A stretch of DNA of 64,000 bases from Ascarosepion bandense (taxonomy: Eukaryota > Mollusca > Cephalopoda > Sepiida > Sepiidae). The stretch lies in NCBI GenBank assembly GCA_037127315.1, contig JBBBDQ010000308.1:780001-844000 (forward strand), given 5' to 3'. A program made the position numbers and the translations under genes. The notes below the pieces were generated by a model. That model did no database searches and was not told the DNA's origin. It was given only the letters and a program-made list of their open reading frames with translations. This document shows, piece by piece, positions 1-11,900 of the stretch. Every line of letters begins with the position of its first letter. Position 1 is the stretch's first letter.

Positions 1-729
1 TATCTATCTAGGCTGTCTGTTCATATCTATCTATCTATCTATCTGAGCTGTCTGTTTCTATCTATCTATCTATCTATCTGAAGCTGTCTGTTCATATCTA
101 TCTATCTATCTATCTGAAGCTGTCTGTTCATATCTATCTATCTATCTATCTGAGCTGTCTGTTCATATCTATCTATCTATCTATCTGAAGCTGTCTGTTC
201 ATATCTATCTATCTATCTATCTGAGCTGTCTGTTCATATCTATCTATCTATCTATCTGTAGCTGTCTGTTCATATCTATCTATCTATCTATCTATCTGAA
301 GCTGTCTGTTCATATCTATCTATCTATCTATCTGAAGCTGTCTGTTCATATCTATCTATCTATCTATCTGAAGCTGTCTGTTCACTTATCTATCTATCTA
401 TCTATCTATCTGAGCTGTCTGTTCATATCTATCTATCTATCTATCTAGAGCTGTCTGTTTCTATCTATCTATCTATCTATCTGAAGCTGTCTGTTCCTTA
501 TCTATCTATCTATCTATCTATGACTGTCTGTTCATATCTATCTATCTATCTATCTGAAGCTGTCTGTTTCTATCTATCTATCTATCTGAGCTGTCTGTTC
601 ATATCTATCTATCTATCTGAGCTGTCTGTTCATATCTATCTATCTATCTAGAGCTGTCTGTTCATATCTATCTATCTATCTGAGCTGTCTGTTCACTTAT
701 CTATCTATCTATCTGAAGCTGTCTGTTCA

Positions 730-762
<33 letters not shown>

Positions 763-777
763 GAGCTGTCTGTTTCA

Positions 778-810
<33 letters not shown>

Positions 811-825
811 GAAGCTGTCTGTTCC

Positions 826-859
<34 letters not shown>

Positions 860-2753
860 GAAGCTGTCTGTTCATATCTATCTATCTATCTATCTGGGCT
901 GTCTGTTCATATCTATCTATCTATCTATCTGAGCTGTCTGTTCATATCTATCTATCTATCTAGAGCTGTCTGTTCATATCTATCTATCTATCTATCTGAA
1001 GCTGTCTGTTTCATATCTATCTATCTATCTGTCTGTCTGTTCATATCTATCTATCTATCTATCTGAAGCTGTCTGTTCATATCTATCTATCTATCTATCT
1101 GAGCTGTCTGTTCATATCTATCTATCTATCTATCTGAAGCTGTCTGTTCATATCTATCTATCTATCTATCTGAGCTGTCTGTTCATATCTATCTATCTAT
1201 CTATCTGAAGCTGTCTGTTCATATCTATCTATCTATCTATCTGTAGCTGTCTGTTCATATCTATCTATCTATCTATCTATCTGAAGCTGTCTGTTCATAT
1301 CTATCTATCTATCTATCTGAGCTGTCTGTTCATATCTATCTATCTATCTATCTGAAGCTGTCTGTTCATATCTATCTATCTATCTATCTATCTGAAGCTG
1401 TCTGTTCATATCTATCTATCTATCTATCTGAAGCTGTCTGTTCATATCTATCTATCTATCTATCTGAAGCTGTCTGTTCATATCTATCTATCTATCTATC
1501 TGAAGCTGTCTGTTCATATCTATCTATCTATCTATCTGAAGCTGTCTGTTCATATCTATCTATCTATCTGAAGCTGTCTGTTCATATCTATCTATCTATC
1601 TGAAGCTGTCTGTTCATATCTATCTATCTATCTGAAGCTGTCTGTTCATATCTATCTATCTATCTGAAGCTGTCTGTTCATATCTATCTATCTATCTGAA
1701 GCTGTCTGTTCATATCTATCTATCTATCTGAAGCTGTCTGTTCATATCTATCTATCTATCTGAAGCTGTCTGTTCATATCTATCTATCTATCTGAAGCTG
1801 TCTGTTCATATCTATCTATCTATCTGAAGCTGTCTGTTCATATCTATCTATCTATCTGAAGCTGTCTGTTCATATCTATCTATCTATCTAGAGCTGTCTG
1901 TTCATATCTATCTATCTGTCTGTCTGTTCATATCTATCTATCTATACAAACTGTCTGTTCATATCTATCTATCTATCTGAAGCTGTCTGTTCATATCTAT
2001 CTATCTATCTATGACTGTCTGTTCATATCTATCTATCTATCTGAAGCTGTCTGTTCATATCTATCTATCTATCTGAAGCTGTCTGTTCATATCTATCTAT
2101 CTATCTGAAGCTGTCTGTTCATATCTATCTATCTATCTGAGCTGTCTGTTCATATCTATCTATCTATCTGAAGCTGTCTGTTCATATCTATCTATCTATC
2201 TGAAGCTGTCTGTTCATATCTATCTATCTATCTGAAGCTGTCTGTTCATATCTATCTATCTATCTGAAGCTGTCTGTTCATATCTATCTATCTATCTGAA
2301 GCTGTCTGTTCATATCTATCTATCTATCTGAAGCTGTCTGTTCATATCTATCTATCTATCTGAAGCTGTCTGTTCATATCTATCTATCTATCTGAAGCTG
2401 TCTGTTCATATCTATCTATCTATCTGAGCGCGTGTATCTATCTATCTATCTGAAGCTGTCTGTTCATATCTATCTATCTATCTGAAGCTGTCTGTTCATA
2501 TCTATCTATCTATCTAGAGCTGTCTGTTCATATCTATCTATCTATCTAGAGCTGTCTGTTCATATCTATCTATCTATCTGAAGCTGTCTGTTCATATCTA
2601 TCTATCTATCTGAGCTGTCTGTTCATATCTATCTATCTATCTGAAGCTGTCTGTTCTTATCTATCTATCTATCTGAAGCTGTCTGTTCATATCTATCTAT
2701 CTATCCTGAGCTGTCTGTTCATATCTATCTATCTATCTAGAGCTGTCTGTTCA

Positions 2754-2806
<53 letters not shown>

Positions 2807-4419
2807 GAAGCTGTCTGTTCATATCTATCTATCTATCTATCTGAAGCTGTCTGTTCATATCTATCTATCTATCTATCTGAAGCTGTCTGTTCATATCTAT
2901 CTATCTATCTATCTGAAGCTGTCTGTTCCTTATCTATCTATCTATCTATCTGAAGCTGTCTGTTCATATCTATCTATCTATCTATCTATGACTGTCTGTT
3001 CATATCTATCTATCTATCTATCTGAAGCTGTCTGTTCATATCTATCTATCTATCTATCTATCTGAAGCTGTCTGTACATATCTATCTATCTATCTATCTA
3101 TCTGAGCTGTCTGTTCATATCTATCTATCTATCTATCTGAAGCTGTCTGTTCATATCTATCTATCTATCTATCTGAAGCTGTCTATTTCATATCTATCTA
3201 TCTATCTATCTGAAGCTGTCTGTTCACTTATCTATCTATCTATCTATCTGAAGCTGTCTGTTCATATCTATCTATCTATCTATCTGAAGCTGTCTGTTCA
3301 TATCTATCTATCTATCTATCTGAAGCTGTCTGTTCATATCTATCTATCTCTCTATCCTGAGCTGTCTGTTCATATCTATCTATCTATCTATCCTGAGCTG
3401 TCTGTTCATATCTATCTATCTATCTATCTGAGCTGTCTGTTCATATCTATCTATCTATCTATCTGAGCTGTCTGTTCATATCTATCTATCTATCTATCTG
3501 TCTGTCTGTTCATATCTATCTATCTATCTATCTGAAGCTGTCTGTTCATATCTATCTATCTATCTATCTGAAGCTGTCTGTTCATATCTATCTATCTATC
3601 TATCTGAAGCTGTCTGTTCATATCTATCTATCTATCTATCTGAAGCTGTCTGTTCATATCTATCTATCTATCTATCTGAAGCTGTCTGTTCATATCTATC
3701 TATCTATCTGAAGCTGTCTGTTCATCTATCTATCTATCTATCTGAAGCTGTCTGTTCTATCTATCTATCTATCTATCTGAAGCTGTCTGTTCATATCTAT
3801 CTATCTATCTATCTATTTCTCTTTCATATCTATCTATCTATCTATCTGAAGCTGTCTGTTTCTATCTATCTATCTATCTATCTGTTTGTCTGTTCACTTA
3901 TCTATCTATCTATCTATCTGAAGCTGTCTGTTCATATCTATCTATCTATCTATCTATGAAGCTGTCTGTTCATATCTATCTATCTATCTATCTGAAGCTG
4001 TCTGTTCTTATCTATCTATCTATCTATCTGAGCTGTCTGTTCATATCTATCTATCTATCTATCTGAAGCTGTCTGTTCATATCTATCTATCTATCTATCT
4101 GAAGCTGTCTGTTCATATCTATCTATCTATCTATCTGACTGTCTGTTCATATCTATCTATCTATCTATCTGAAGCTGTCTGTTCATATCTATCTATCTAT
4201 CCCTATCTATCTATCTATCTATCTATCTGAAGCTGTCTGTTCATATCTATCTATCTATCTATCTATCTATCTGAAGCTGTGTGTTCATATCTATCTATCT
4301 GAAGCTGTCTGTTCATATCTATCTATCTATCTATCTGAAGCTGTCTATTCATATCTATCTATCTATCTATCTGAAGCTGTCTGTTCATATCTATCTATCT
4401 ATCTGAAGCGGTCTGTTCA

Positions 4420-4464
<45 letters not shown>

Positions 4465-4543
4465 GAAGCTGTCTGTTCATATCTATCTATCTGAAGCTGT
4501 CTGTTCATATCTATCTATCTATCTATCTGAAGCTGTCTGTTCA

Positions 4544-4576
<33 letters not shown>

Positions 4577-5048
4577 GAAGCTGTCTATTCATATCTATCT
4601 ATCTATCTATCTGAAGCTGTCTGTTCATATCTATCTATCTATCTGAAGCTGTCTGTTCATATCTATCTATCTATCTATCTGAAGCTGTCTGTTCATATCT
4701 ATCTATCTATCTATCTGAAGCTGTCTGTTCATATCTATCTATCTATCTATCTGAAGCTGTCTGTTCATATCTATCTATCTATCTATCTGAAGCTGTCTGT
4801 TCATATCTATCTATCTATCTATCTGAAGCTGTCTGTTCATATCTATCTATCTATCTGAAGCTGTCTGTTCATATCTCTCTATCTATCTATCTGAAGCTGT
4901 CTGTTCATATCTATCTATCTATCTATCTGAAGCTGTCTGTTCATATCTATCTATCTATCTATCTGAAGCTGTCTGTTCATATCTATCTATCTATCTATCT
5001 GAAGCTGTCTGTTCATATCTATCTATCTATCTATCTGAAGCTGTCTGT

Positions 5049-5095
<47 letters not shown>

Positions 5096-5149
5096 GAAGC
5101 TGTCTGTTCATATCTATCTATCTATCTATCTATCTGAAGCTGTCTGTTC

Positions 5150-5181
<32 letters not shown>

Positions 5182-5681
5182 CTATCTGAAGCTGTCTGTT
5201 CATATCTATCTATCTATCTATCTATCTATCTGTAGCTGTCTGTTCATATCTATCTATCTATCTGAAGCTGTCTGTTCATATATATCTATCTATCTATCTG
5301 AAGCTGTCTGTTCATATATATCTATCTATCTATCTGAAGCTGTCTGTTCATATATATCTATCTATCCATCTGAAGCTGTCTGTTCATATATATCTATCTA
5401 TCCATCTGAAGCTGTCTGTTCATATCTATCTATCTATCTATCTGAAGCTGTCTGTTCATATCTATCTATCTATCTGAAGCTGTATGTTCATATCTATCTA
5501 TCTATCTGAAGCTGTCTGTTCATATCTATCTATCTATCTGAAGCTGTCTGTTCATATCTATCTATCTATCGCAGTCTTTTCATATCCATCTATCGATCTA
5601 TCTACATGTCGCAGTCTTTTCATATCTGTCGATCTACCTATTGCAGTTTGTTCATATCTGTCTATCTATCGCAGTTTGTTC

Positions 5682-5720
<39 letters not shown>

Positions 5721-5822
5721 CCTATCGCAGTTTGTTCATATCTATCTATCTACTTATCGCAGTTTGTTCATATCTATCTATCTATCTATCGCAGTTTGTT
5801 CATATCTATCTATGTATATCTT
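1..5822. repeat. Composite TATC minisatellite array
   Basis: About 170 units of (TATC)3-12 joined to a 16-nt spacer TGAAGCTGTCTGTTCA; the common unit is 32 bp. The number of TATC copies varies from unit to unit, and the spacer has variants lacking one A. From about 5570 to 5815 the spacer changes to GCAGTTTGTTCA. The array runs off the left edge. Short reading frames here are repeat translations (YLSI...). Confidence 0.98.
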
Positions 5823-6199
5823 AATGTCATGAGATGATAAAATGATAGGAATTTAACCATTTTCTTTGTATTTTTTATTGATTGTTATGGTCTGTTAAAG
5901 TATTGTTTCTATTAGAGATGATGAAATTGGGGAAAAATTAAGACGTCAATTGATATTTTTGTCGTATTGGAAGGCGGCACTCTCGAGAGTTTTCTTTCTG
6001 AATAAATTGTTTTCACTTTTTATTAGTGTGCCATTTTTTAACTCGAAATTGTGGTTGAATTTATTACTATGAATCACGAATGCATTCATTAAATTATAAA
6101 TTGTGATGTCTCTTCTGTGTTCATATATACATCTTTTTAGGTTTCTACTTGTTCCCCCGATGTACTTTAAGGAACAATTTTGGCAATTTATTTTGTATA
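5823..6199. other. AT-rich sequence, nothing recognised
   Basis: Unique-looking AT-rich sequence between the TATC array and the first LINE A copy. I see no exon, RNA gene or element boundary. Confidence 0.5.
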
Positions 6200-6618
6200 T
6201 TTTTTTTAATCATTTCACCCTAAGCAAGGCATTCCACTGCCAGTATTGCGCATGGGGCTACATAGGGGAAGGTAAAGAGAAGGAGTGGTTAGATATAAGA
6301 AATGTCAGAAGGATGGTGATAGATGGGTAAGGTTACAGAGGATGGGGTTAGGGTAGATGGGAAGAGTGTTTGAAAGAATGGAAGCGAGTTAGTGTGTTAG
6401 GAGGTGTCTATTGACCTTACGTTTAAACTCCTGGAGATTGTAGCCGTCGTGGAAGCAATCACGTGGAAGAGAATTCCACAGTCGGGAAGTGCGAGAGAAG
6501 AAGCTGTTGGAGCAGAAGTTGCAGTTGCATTTTATCGGATTCACTGTAAAAGGGTGGGATCTAGTAGCTAATCTAGTATCTCGTGCAAATTCGTACCTGG
6601 GGGGGGGGGGGCACCACC
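6200..6618 (-). mobile_element. LINE A 3' end (5'-truncated non-LTR retrotransposon)
   Basis: The copy starts on the + strand with the poly-T complement of an A tail and CATTTCACCCTAAGCAAGGC, the family's 3' terminus. On the minus strand it encodes remnants of SHPFTVK...[13 protein letters not shown]...[12 protein letters not shown], the C-terminus of a reverse-transcriptase protein. It ends in a G run. The start is degraded, as is usual for 5'-truncated copies. Confidence 0.85.
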
Positions 6619-6733
6619 CTGCTTGTTCGTTGTTATGGTTTCGGTTTGTTTGTTTTTTTAGACCCGATCATGTCCATAATAGTTTTCGTGGTAGTTGTTA
6701 CTATTTGCGTGTATTTAGGTAAAATAAGTTGTT

Positions 6734-7165
6734 TTAAATAGTGGGTGCTGTGAAGTTAGTGGGTAGTATAATGTATCTGTTATTGTTTAAATTACTATTT
6801 TTGATAATGTTGCTTTTGTTGTGGTTGTGTATTTTATGTGCCTTTCTTTTTGTTTTGTGAATAAAGTGATATGGATATTGTATGTTGTTGAGAATGTTTT
6901 CTATGTATTTTCCTTCTTTTGATAAATATTGGAGGATGCAGATTCTTAGTACTCTTAAAAATCCTATAATAATATCAGATTTGATTTTGGAAGAGTGATT
7001 AGAATAGAAATTGATCTGGTCGTTTTTGTTGGTAGATTTTCTATAGACGTCAAAATTGATTTCGTTGTTATTTTTGTGTAATATGATATCTAGGAAAGGA
7101 AGAGTATGATTAGATTCAGTTTCGAAGGTAAAGTCTATAGTAGGTCCAATTTTGTTAGCTTTATT
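6734..7165 (-). pseudogene. Penelope-like reverse-transcriptase relic
   Basis: Minus-strand reading gives IDFTFETESNHTLPFLDII, then VYRKSTNKNDQINFYSNHSS and a K...I..LR...I block. FTxExExNxxLPFLD followed by VYRKPT...N..SNHP is the distal part of Penelope-like-element reverse transcriptases. No intact RT catalytic core or nuclease domain is present. A (GA)n tract at about 7178-7202 interrupts the upstream end. Confidence 0.75.
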
Positions 7166-7202
7166 GACAAGATCTGCTGAGAGAGAGAGAGAGAGAGAGA
7201 GA

Positions 7203-8305
7203 TGTTTGCATAATTTTGCCACTATATGATGAGACGATAATTTCACGAATCCAGGTTGTAATTGCCATTGTCACATGAAACATGCGTGAGAGAACTGACA
7301 ACTGCAGGTATATATTATAAAAGGTTTTATTTCCTTTACAGAACTTGTGCAGCTTTGAAAACTGCAATTAAGACAAACAAATAACATGAACACCTGGAGG
7401 AAGAATGTACACAAGGATAGATAATTACAAAATTCGAAGAAATAAGAAAATACACAATGAAATTTACATAAATAGTTATAACAAAAACAAAGGAACTTAT
7501 AACAAGGGTTTAAATCAACAGGAATCGTTTGCGTCGCTAAAGCAGTACATTTTTACAAATTAAGAAAGGTTCTAAAAGGCAATAAACATTTAGAAGAATT
7601 AAAATTTCATTGACTATAAAATTTGTCTAGGGTTTGCTGGAAGTTGAGTGGAAAAAATGTTAATTACCTCGTTGGCACCTCGTGTGGTCTATGGCAATTG
7701 AGTTACTCCCTAACAGTACCGAACGAATGTGCTGCCACTGGAGATAACAAAGTTACGTCTGCCCTCTTAGAAGGTCTCAATCCAAAAGGCTGTTAAGGGG
7801 GTTTCTATTTTTTTACGCAGAGACAAAAAATCCTATATTCTAGAAAAGGTTGCCGTAAAAACAGCTTATTTGTTATATTTTTACTTAATCTAACTTTACA
7901 GTTTTGTCTCATACCTTTCATTTAGATTTCATTATTGTTTTACGTTATCCAAAAATGTAAGGAACTATATTTTCTGGCCACAATGTCCCAAAGGGTGACA
8001 AGGCCGCCGGTCAAGAATACAGGGCTGGCTTCGGCGAGAAAACGAATCTGCTGATTTTTACATTGAGGTTTGGTAGCAAATGGTGCCTGGCAGCAGCTAC
8101 ACAGGTTTCCACGCTTTCAGTTTAGTCACCAGATATCGTAACCAAATATATCACAATCATAGTTAATCGATGCTTATGAGAAAGGGTAATAGGACATCTG
8201 GGTAAATTTCATTAGGATTTTCATGATTATAACTGATGTCTTGCCTCTGTATTTCTCCAGGTCCCGTTATATCATTACATAATTTAATAAGAACGTTGTT
8301 TTAGT
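7203..8305. other. Sequence upstream of exon 1, nothing recognised
   Basis: I looked here for the preceding decarboxylase exon (expected HW...FPxGNSYP...GFxW) and did not find it. No element ends are clear. The missing N-terminal exons probably lie before the window. Confidence 0.45.
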
Positions 8306-8334
8306 CTGAAGTCCTTTCAAAGGACGAAAAGCGT
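8306..8334 (+). other. Degenerate hammerhead-ribozyme-like motif
   Basis: CTGAAGTCC-TTTCAAA-GGACGAAAAGCG resembles the hammerhead order CUGANGA, stem II, GAAA, but lacks the GA of CUGANGA. The GUCC/GGAC stem II is perfect. Such motifs are known in terminal repeats of Penelope-like elements. This copy would be inactive. Confidence 0.35.
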
Positions 8335-8436
8335 TACCTAATTATTTCCAATTGCGGTATTATATTGCCCAAGAAGCATTTACCATTTTAACCCTGTATT
8401 TTGTATTGTATTTTAGCCTTATTTTCTTCATTTTAG

Positions 8437-8488
8437 GCTGCGAGCCCTGCGTGCACTGAATTGGAAGTGATCATGATGGACTGGATTG
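8437..8488 (+). CDS. Decarboxylase exon 1 in window (52 nt)
   Basis: The exon follows a TTTTAG acceptor and is followed by a GTATGT donor. It encodes [17 protein letters not shown] plus the first base of a glycine codon, the conserved segment before the PLP-binding core. The break just before AASPACTE is a usual exon boundary in this family. It ends in phase 1 and joins exon 2 to complete the Gly codon. Confidence 0.93.
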
Positions 8489-8623
8489 GTATGTTGAATT
8501 CTTCACTTTGTCTAATCTCTGTGTAAGCTCTTTGCATCTGTGCATAAAATAACCTGCTAATTCTCCTCCTATGTGTGTGACGTGTTCCACCAAGACGTCG
8601 GCGATCATTGCTCAGGATGTCCA

Positions 8624-8664
<41 letters not shown>

Positions 8665-8675
8665 CACTCTGTTCA

Positions 8676-8726
<51 letters not shown>

Positions 8727-8900
8727 TTCAGTCTGTTTAAATTTATCTATCTATCTATTTCAGTCTGTTTAAATTTATCTATCTATCTATTTCAGTCTGT
8801 TTAAATTTATCTATCTATCTATTTCAGTCTGTTTAAATGTATCTCTCTATCTATTTCAGTCTGTTTAAATGTATCTCTCTATCTATTTCAGTCTGTTTAA

Positions 8901-8936
<36 letters not shown>

Positions 8937-8948
8937 CAGTCTGTTTAA

Positions 8949-8998
<50 letters not shown>

Positions 8999-11900
8999 TT
9001 CAGTCACTTTCTTTATTTTTCTTTATCTATCTATCTGTTGTCCTCTTTCGTCGGATGCATTCGTTCCATTTCTTAAACTCTGGGCATAATTCAGTACAGT
9101 TTTTGTCCTCAATAATGAGACTGAACTATTCAATTTTCAGTTGCTTTTTTTTTTTTAATTTTTTAAAGGTAAAATGATTGGGCTTCCACAGCAATTCTTA
9201 CACGAAGGAGGCAAAGGAGGCGGAGTAATACAGGTAAGTAAACTGGCATTATGATTCTATGGACTACTCATGTTCAAGCTGCATCCCGGAAGCCACATGT
9301 GTGCTCGTTTCGTCTTTCGGAATGGCACGCTTTTTATATGGAAAATAATGTTTCTTAAAATGATTGTTTTGTTTCATTCCCACTTGTTTAGTCACAGACT
9401 CTTTCTTACCTAATCACAGACATAAACAGCGATTAAATACAATATTTACATTCTTTGGACAATTGTCCTCATCTTTGTTGACATTTGTACGACGTTTCGG
9501 CCCTTGTACGCTCCGGCCTTCTACAGGTGCTAGGAATTTTGAACCGAACCCTTTAGGAATGTCAGGTGATGTGATATTCGTGCCAGCTTCAGGTAGGACT
9601 TTTCTGTTTGTCTCCATATTTTCGGTGTATCGGGTCCGTATTGATCCCTTAGTATTTGTCTGTACAAATGGCAACAAAGATGATAGTCCGAATAATATAA
9701 ATACCGTAAATACTACCTCATCTCAAAAATATAGACAAATAGAATGATCTATTATTAAAAATCATACAAATGGCAACAAAGATTAGGACAATAGCCCAAA
9801 TAATGTAAATACTGTAAATACTACCTCATCTCAGAAATACAGACAAATAGAATGATCTATTATTAAACGTCATACAAATAGCAACAAAGATGAGGACAAT
9901 AGTCCAAATAATGTAAATACTGTAAATACTACCTCATCTCAGATAAATAGACAAATAGAATGATATATTATTAAAATCATACAAATGATGACAAAGATGA
10001 GGACAATAGTCCGAATAATGTAAATACTGTAAATACTACCTAATCTCAGAAATATAGACAAATAGAATGATCTATTATTAAACGTCGTACCTCATCTTAA
10101 AAATATAGACAAATACTAAATACAATGTTTATTGAATAGCGTAAACTTTCTGTCAAATAACGTTTTCATAATTTTCATCCATTGGCGATTTTCACTATGG
10201 AAGATCCTACGTGTAAATATATTTTGCTTTTGAAACAGAAAACATACATAATTTTTTTCTCTGGAAAAGAAATGTACTTCTTTTAATATTCAAATAAATA
10301 AATTAGAAATAAATCAAACGCAAAGGCATGTGTGAATTACAATATTATCAGTGATTTCAATTTTTTTTATTTATAATTCTTTTTCTCTAAAAATACAAAT
10401 ATGTAACCTTCCCCTATTTCTAAGATATAAGTATACTAGCAGTATAGCTCGGCGTTGCTCGGGTGCAATGAAAGCTTTAAAACTAATCCATGGTCCTGGA
10501 GCTCAGACTCAGCCTAAAGAATATTTGTGTAAAGTTTGGTGAGAATTGGATAAAAATTGTGGATTTGTATAAAGGATATACAGACTGATAAACAGACACA
10601 CACACACAAACATCTTGCCTTATATATATTATCGATTTTCGGCACTATTTTAAGAACTGCAACCTTGAAACTTCTGAATATCGTTTCTTATGTCTTTATC
10701 TATGTGTGTATCAAATTTGATTAAAATCGGACCACCCCTTCTATAACCTGATTTTTTCGATTATCGATTTTCGATATTTATCTAGGGTACCTCGACACAA
10801 AACCTAGCTAAGAACACTCGCACACGCTTATAGTACAACTGTGTCAATTTTAAAGAAAATCGGTTCAGCCGTTTCGGAGTCCATAGGTAACGGACAGACA
10901 CACACACAGACATGCACACAGACAAAGTTCTATTTACAAATAAGTTTAGATGCATATGGTTTTCTGCAGAGAAAACAGCTGAGCTATCTACGACGACAAA
11001 ATACCTTTTTAGTAGTGAGGTCAACCTTGTGATGAATCAATGATCATGTTGGTCATTGCCCAAAAAAGGTCGCCCGTGCACGCTGTAGACTAATGCACAT
11101 AGTATGATTGTCCCTGGTAACGGAGCCAGGGTGCACACTGAAGGCTAAGCTCGTCGGAGCAGAAGCCATGAAAATATTTGTAGAATAGACAAAGGGATGC
11201 CCCATTCCGCCGGTGATAAAGTGGCTGGAGTCGAGCTGCCAGGTCGGGATCGATTACATTGCAGATTCCCTGGATCCTGTCAAAGAACCCGAGATAGTTA
11301 TCTCCCTTAAGTAAGTATCGATTATTTGGCCACTATATAATTTCAGGATAAAAGTATTTCGCGTAAAAATTTCACGGGAGGCAAACATTTCTTTTAATTT
11401 GGAAGAATAATATTTCGACTCAAATTTTACTTATTTGTATTCAACGTATTATAATGATAGTATTTTTCTTTTGGGCAGGGATCGGCCAGCGATTGTATTT
11501 TGCTTACGATGTTGACAGCCCGACATGTCGCGCTAGAGAAACTCAAAGGCTCCTATCCCTATGTGGAAGATGGCACACTCCTTACTAAACTCGTTGGGTA
11601 TTCCTCAAAATTGGTATGTATCAAACATTTTCAAAGCGTATTTTGATCAAAACAACAAACATGAGGATACTAGTCGGAATAATTCATATAATAATGCAAT
11701 TTAATAGTAACTTATTTACAATGCATTAGCCTTGTAAGCGATTTGCAATGCATTCCAATAGTAAGTCATTTCTGATCAAAACAACAAAGATGAGGATACT
11801 AGTCCGAATAATTCATGGAATAATGCATTTGTAGAGTAACCCATTTAAAATGCATTTCCCTTGTAAGCCGTTTGCTATGCATTCCTATAATATGTCAATT

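Noticed and set aside
1..5822. CRISPR-like array of repeats and spacers
   Set aside because: Regular 16-nt units with variable TATC runs resemble a repeat-spacer pattern, but the 'spacers' are microsatellite slippage products and the surroundings are eukaryotic.
5484..5837. A 117-codon frame on the + strand in the TATC array
   Set aside because: It is translation of (TATC)n as Y-L-S-I; no start context, no non-repeat residues.
7600..8430. Possible upstream decarboxylase exon near a CACTGG at about 7737
   Set aside because: The frame hits a stop after three codons and lacks the FPxGNSYP-type motif expected before AASPACTE.
9364..9747. A 127-codon + frame with an overlapping - frame
   Set aside because: It spans a Penelope-type terminal sequence (hammerhead-like motif) and the start of a tandem array; no protein motif and no splice support in phase with the decarboxylase.
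10600..10935. Helitron tail region read as an RTE-type LINE 3' end
   Set aside because: The GGTTCAGCCGTTT and GACAGACACACA stretch looks LINE-like, but A|TC...CTAG|T borders and the hairpin at the other end fit a Helitron better, and there is no poly-A or target duplication.
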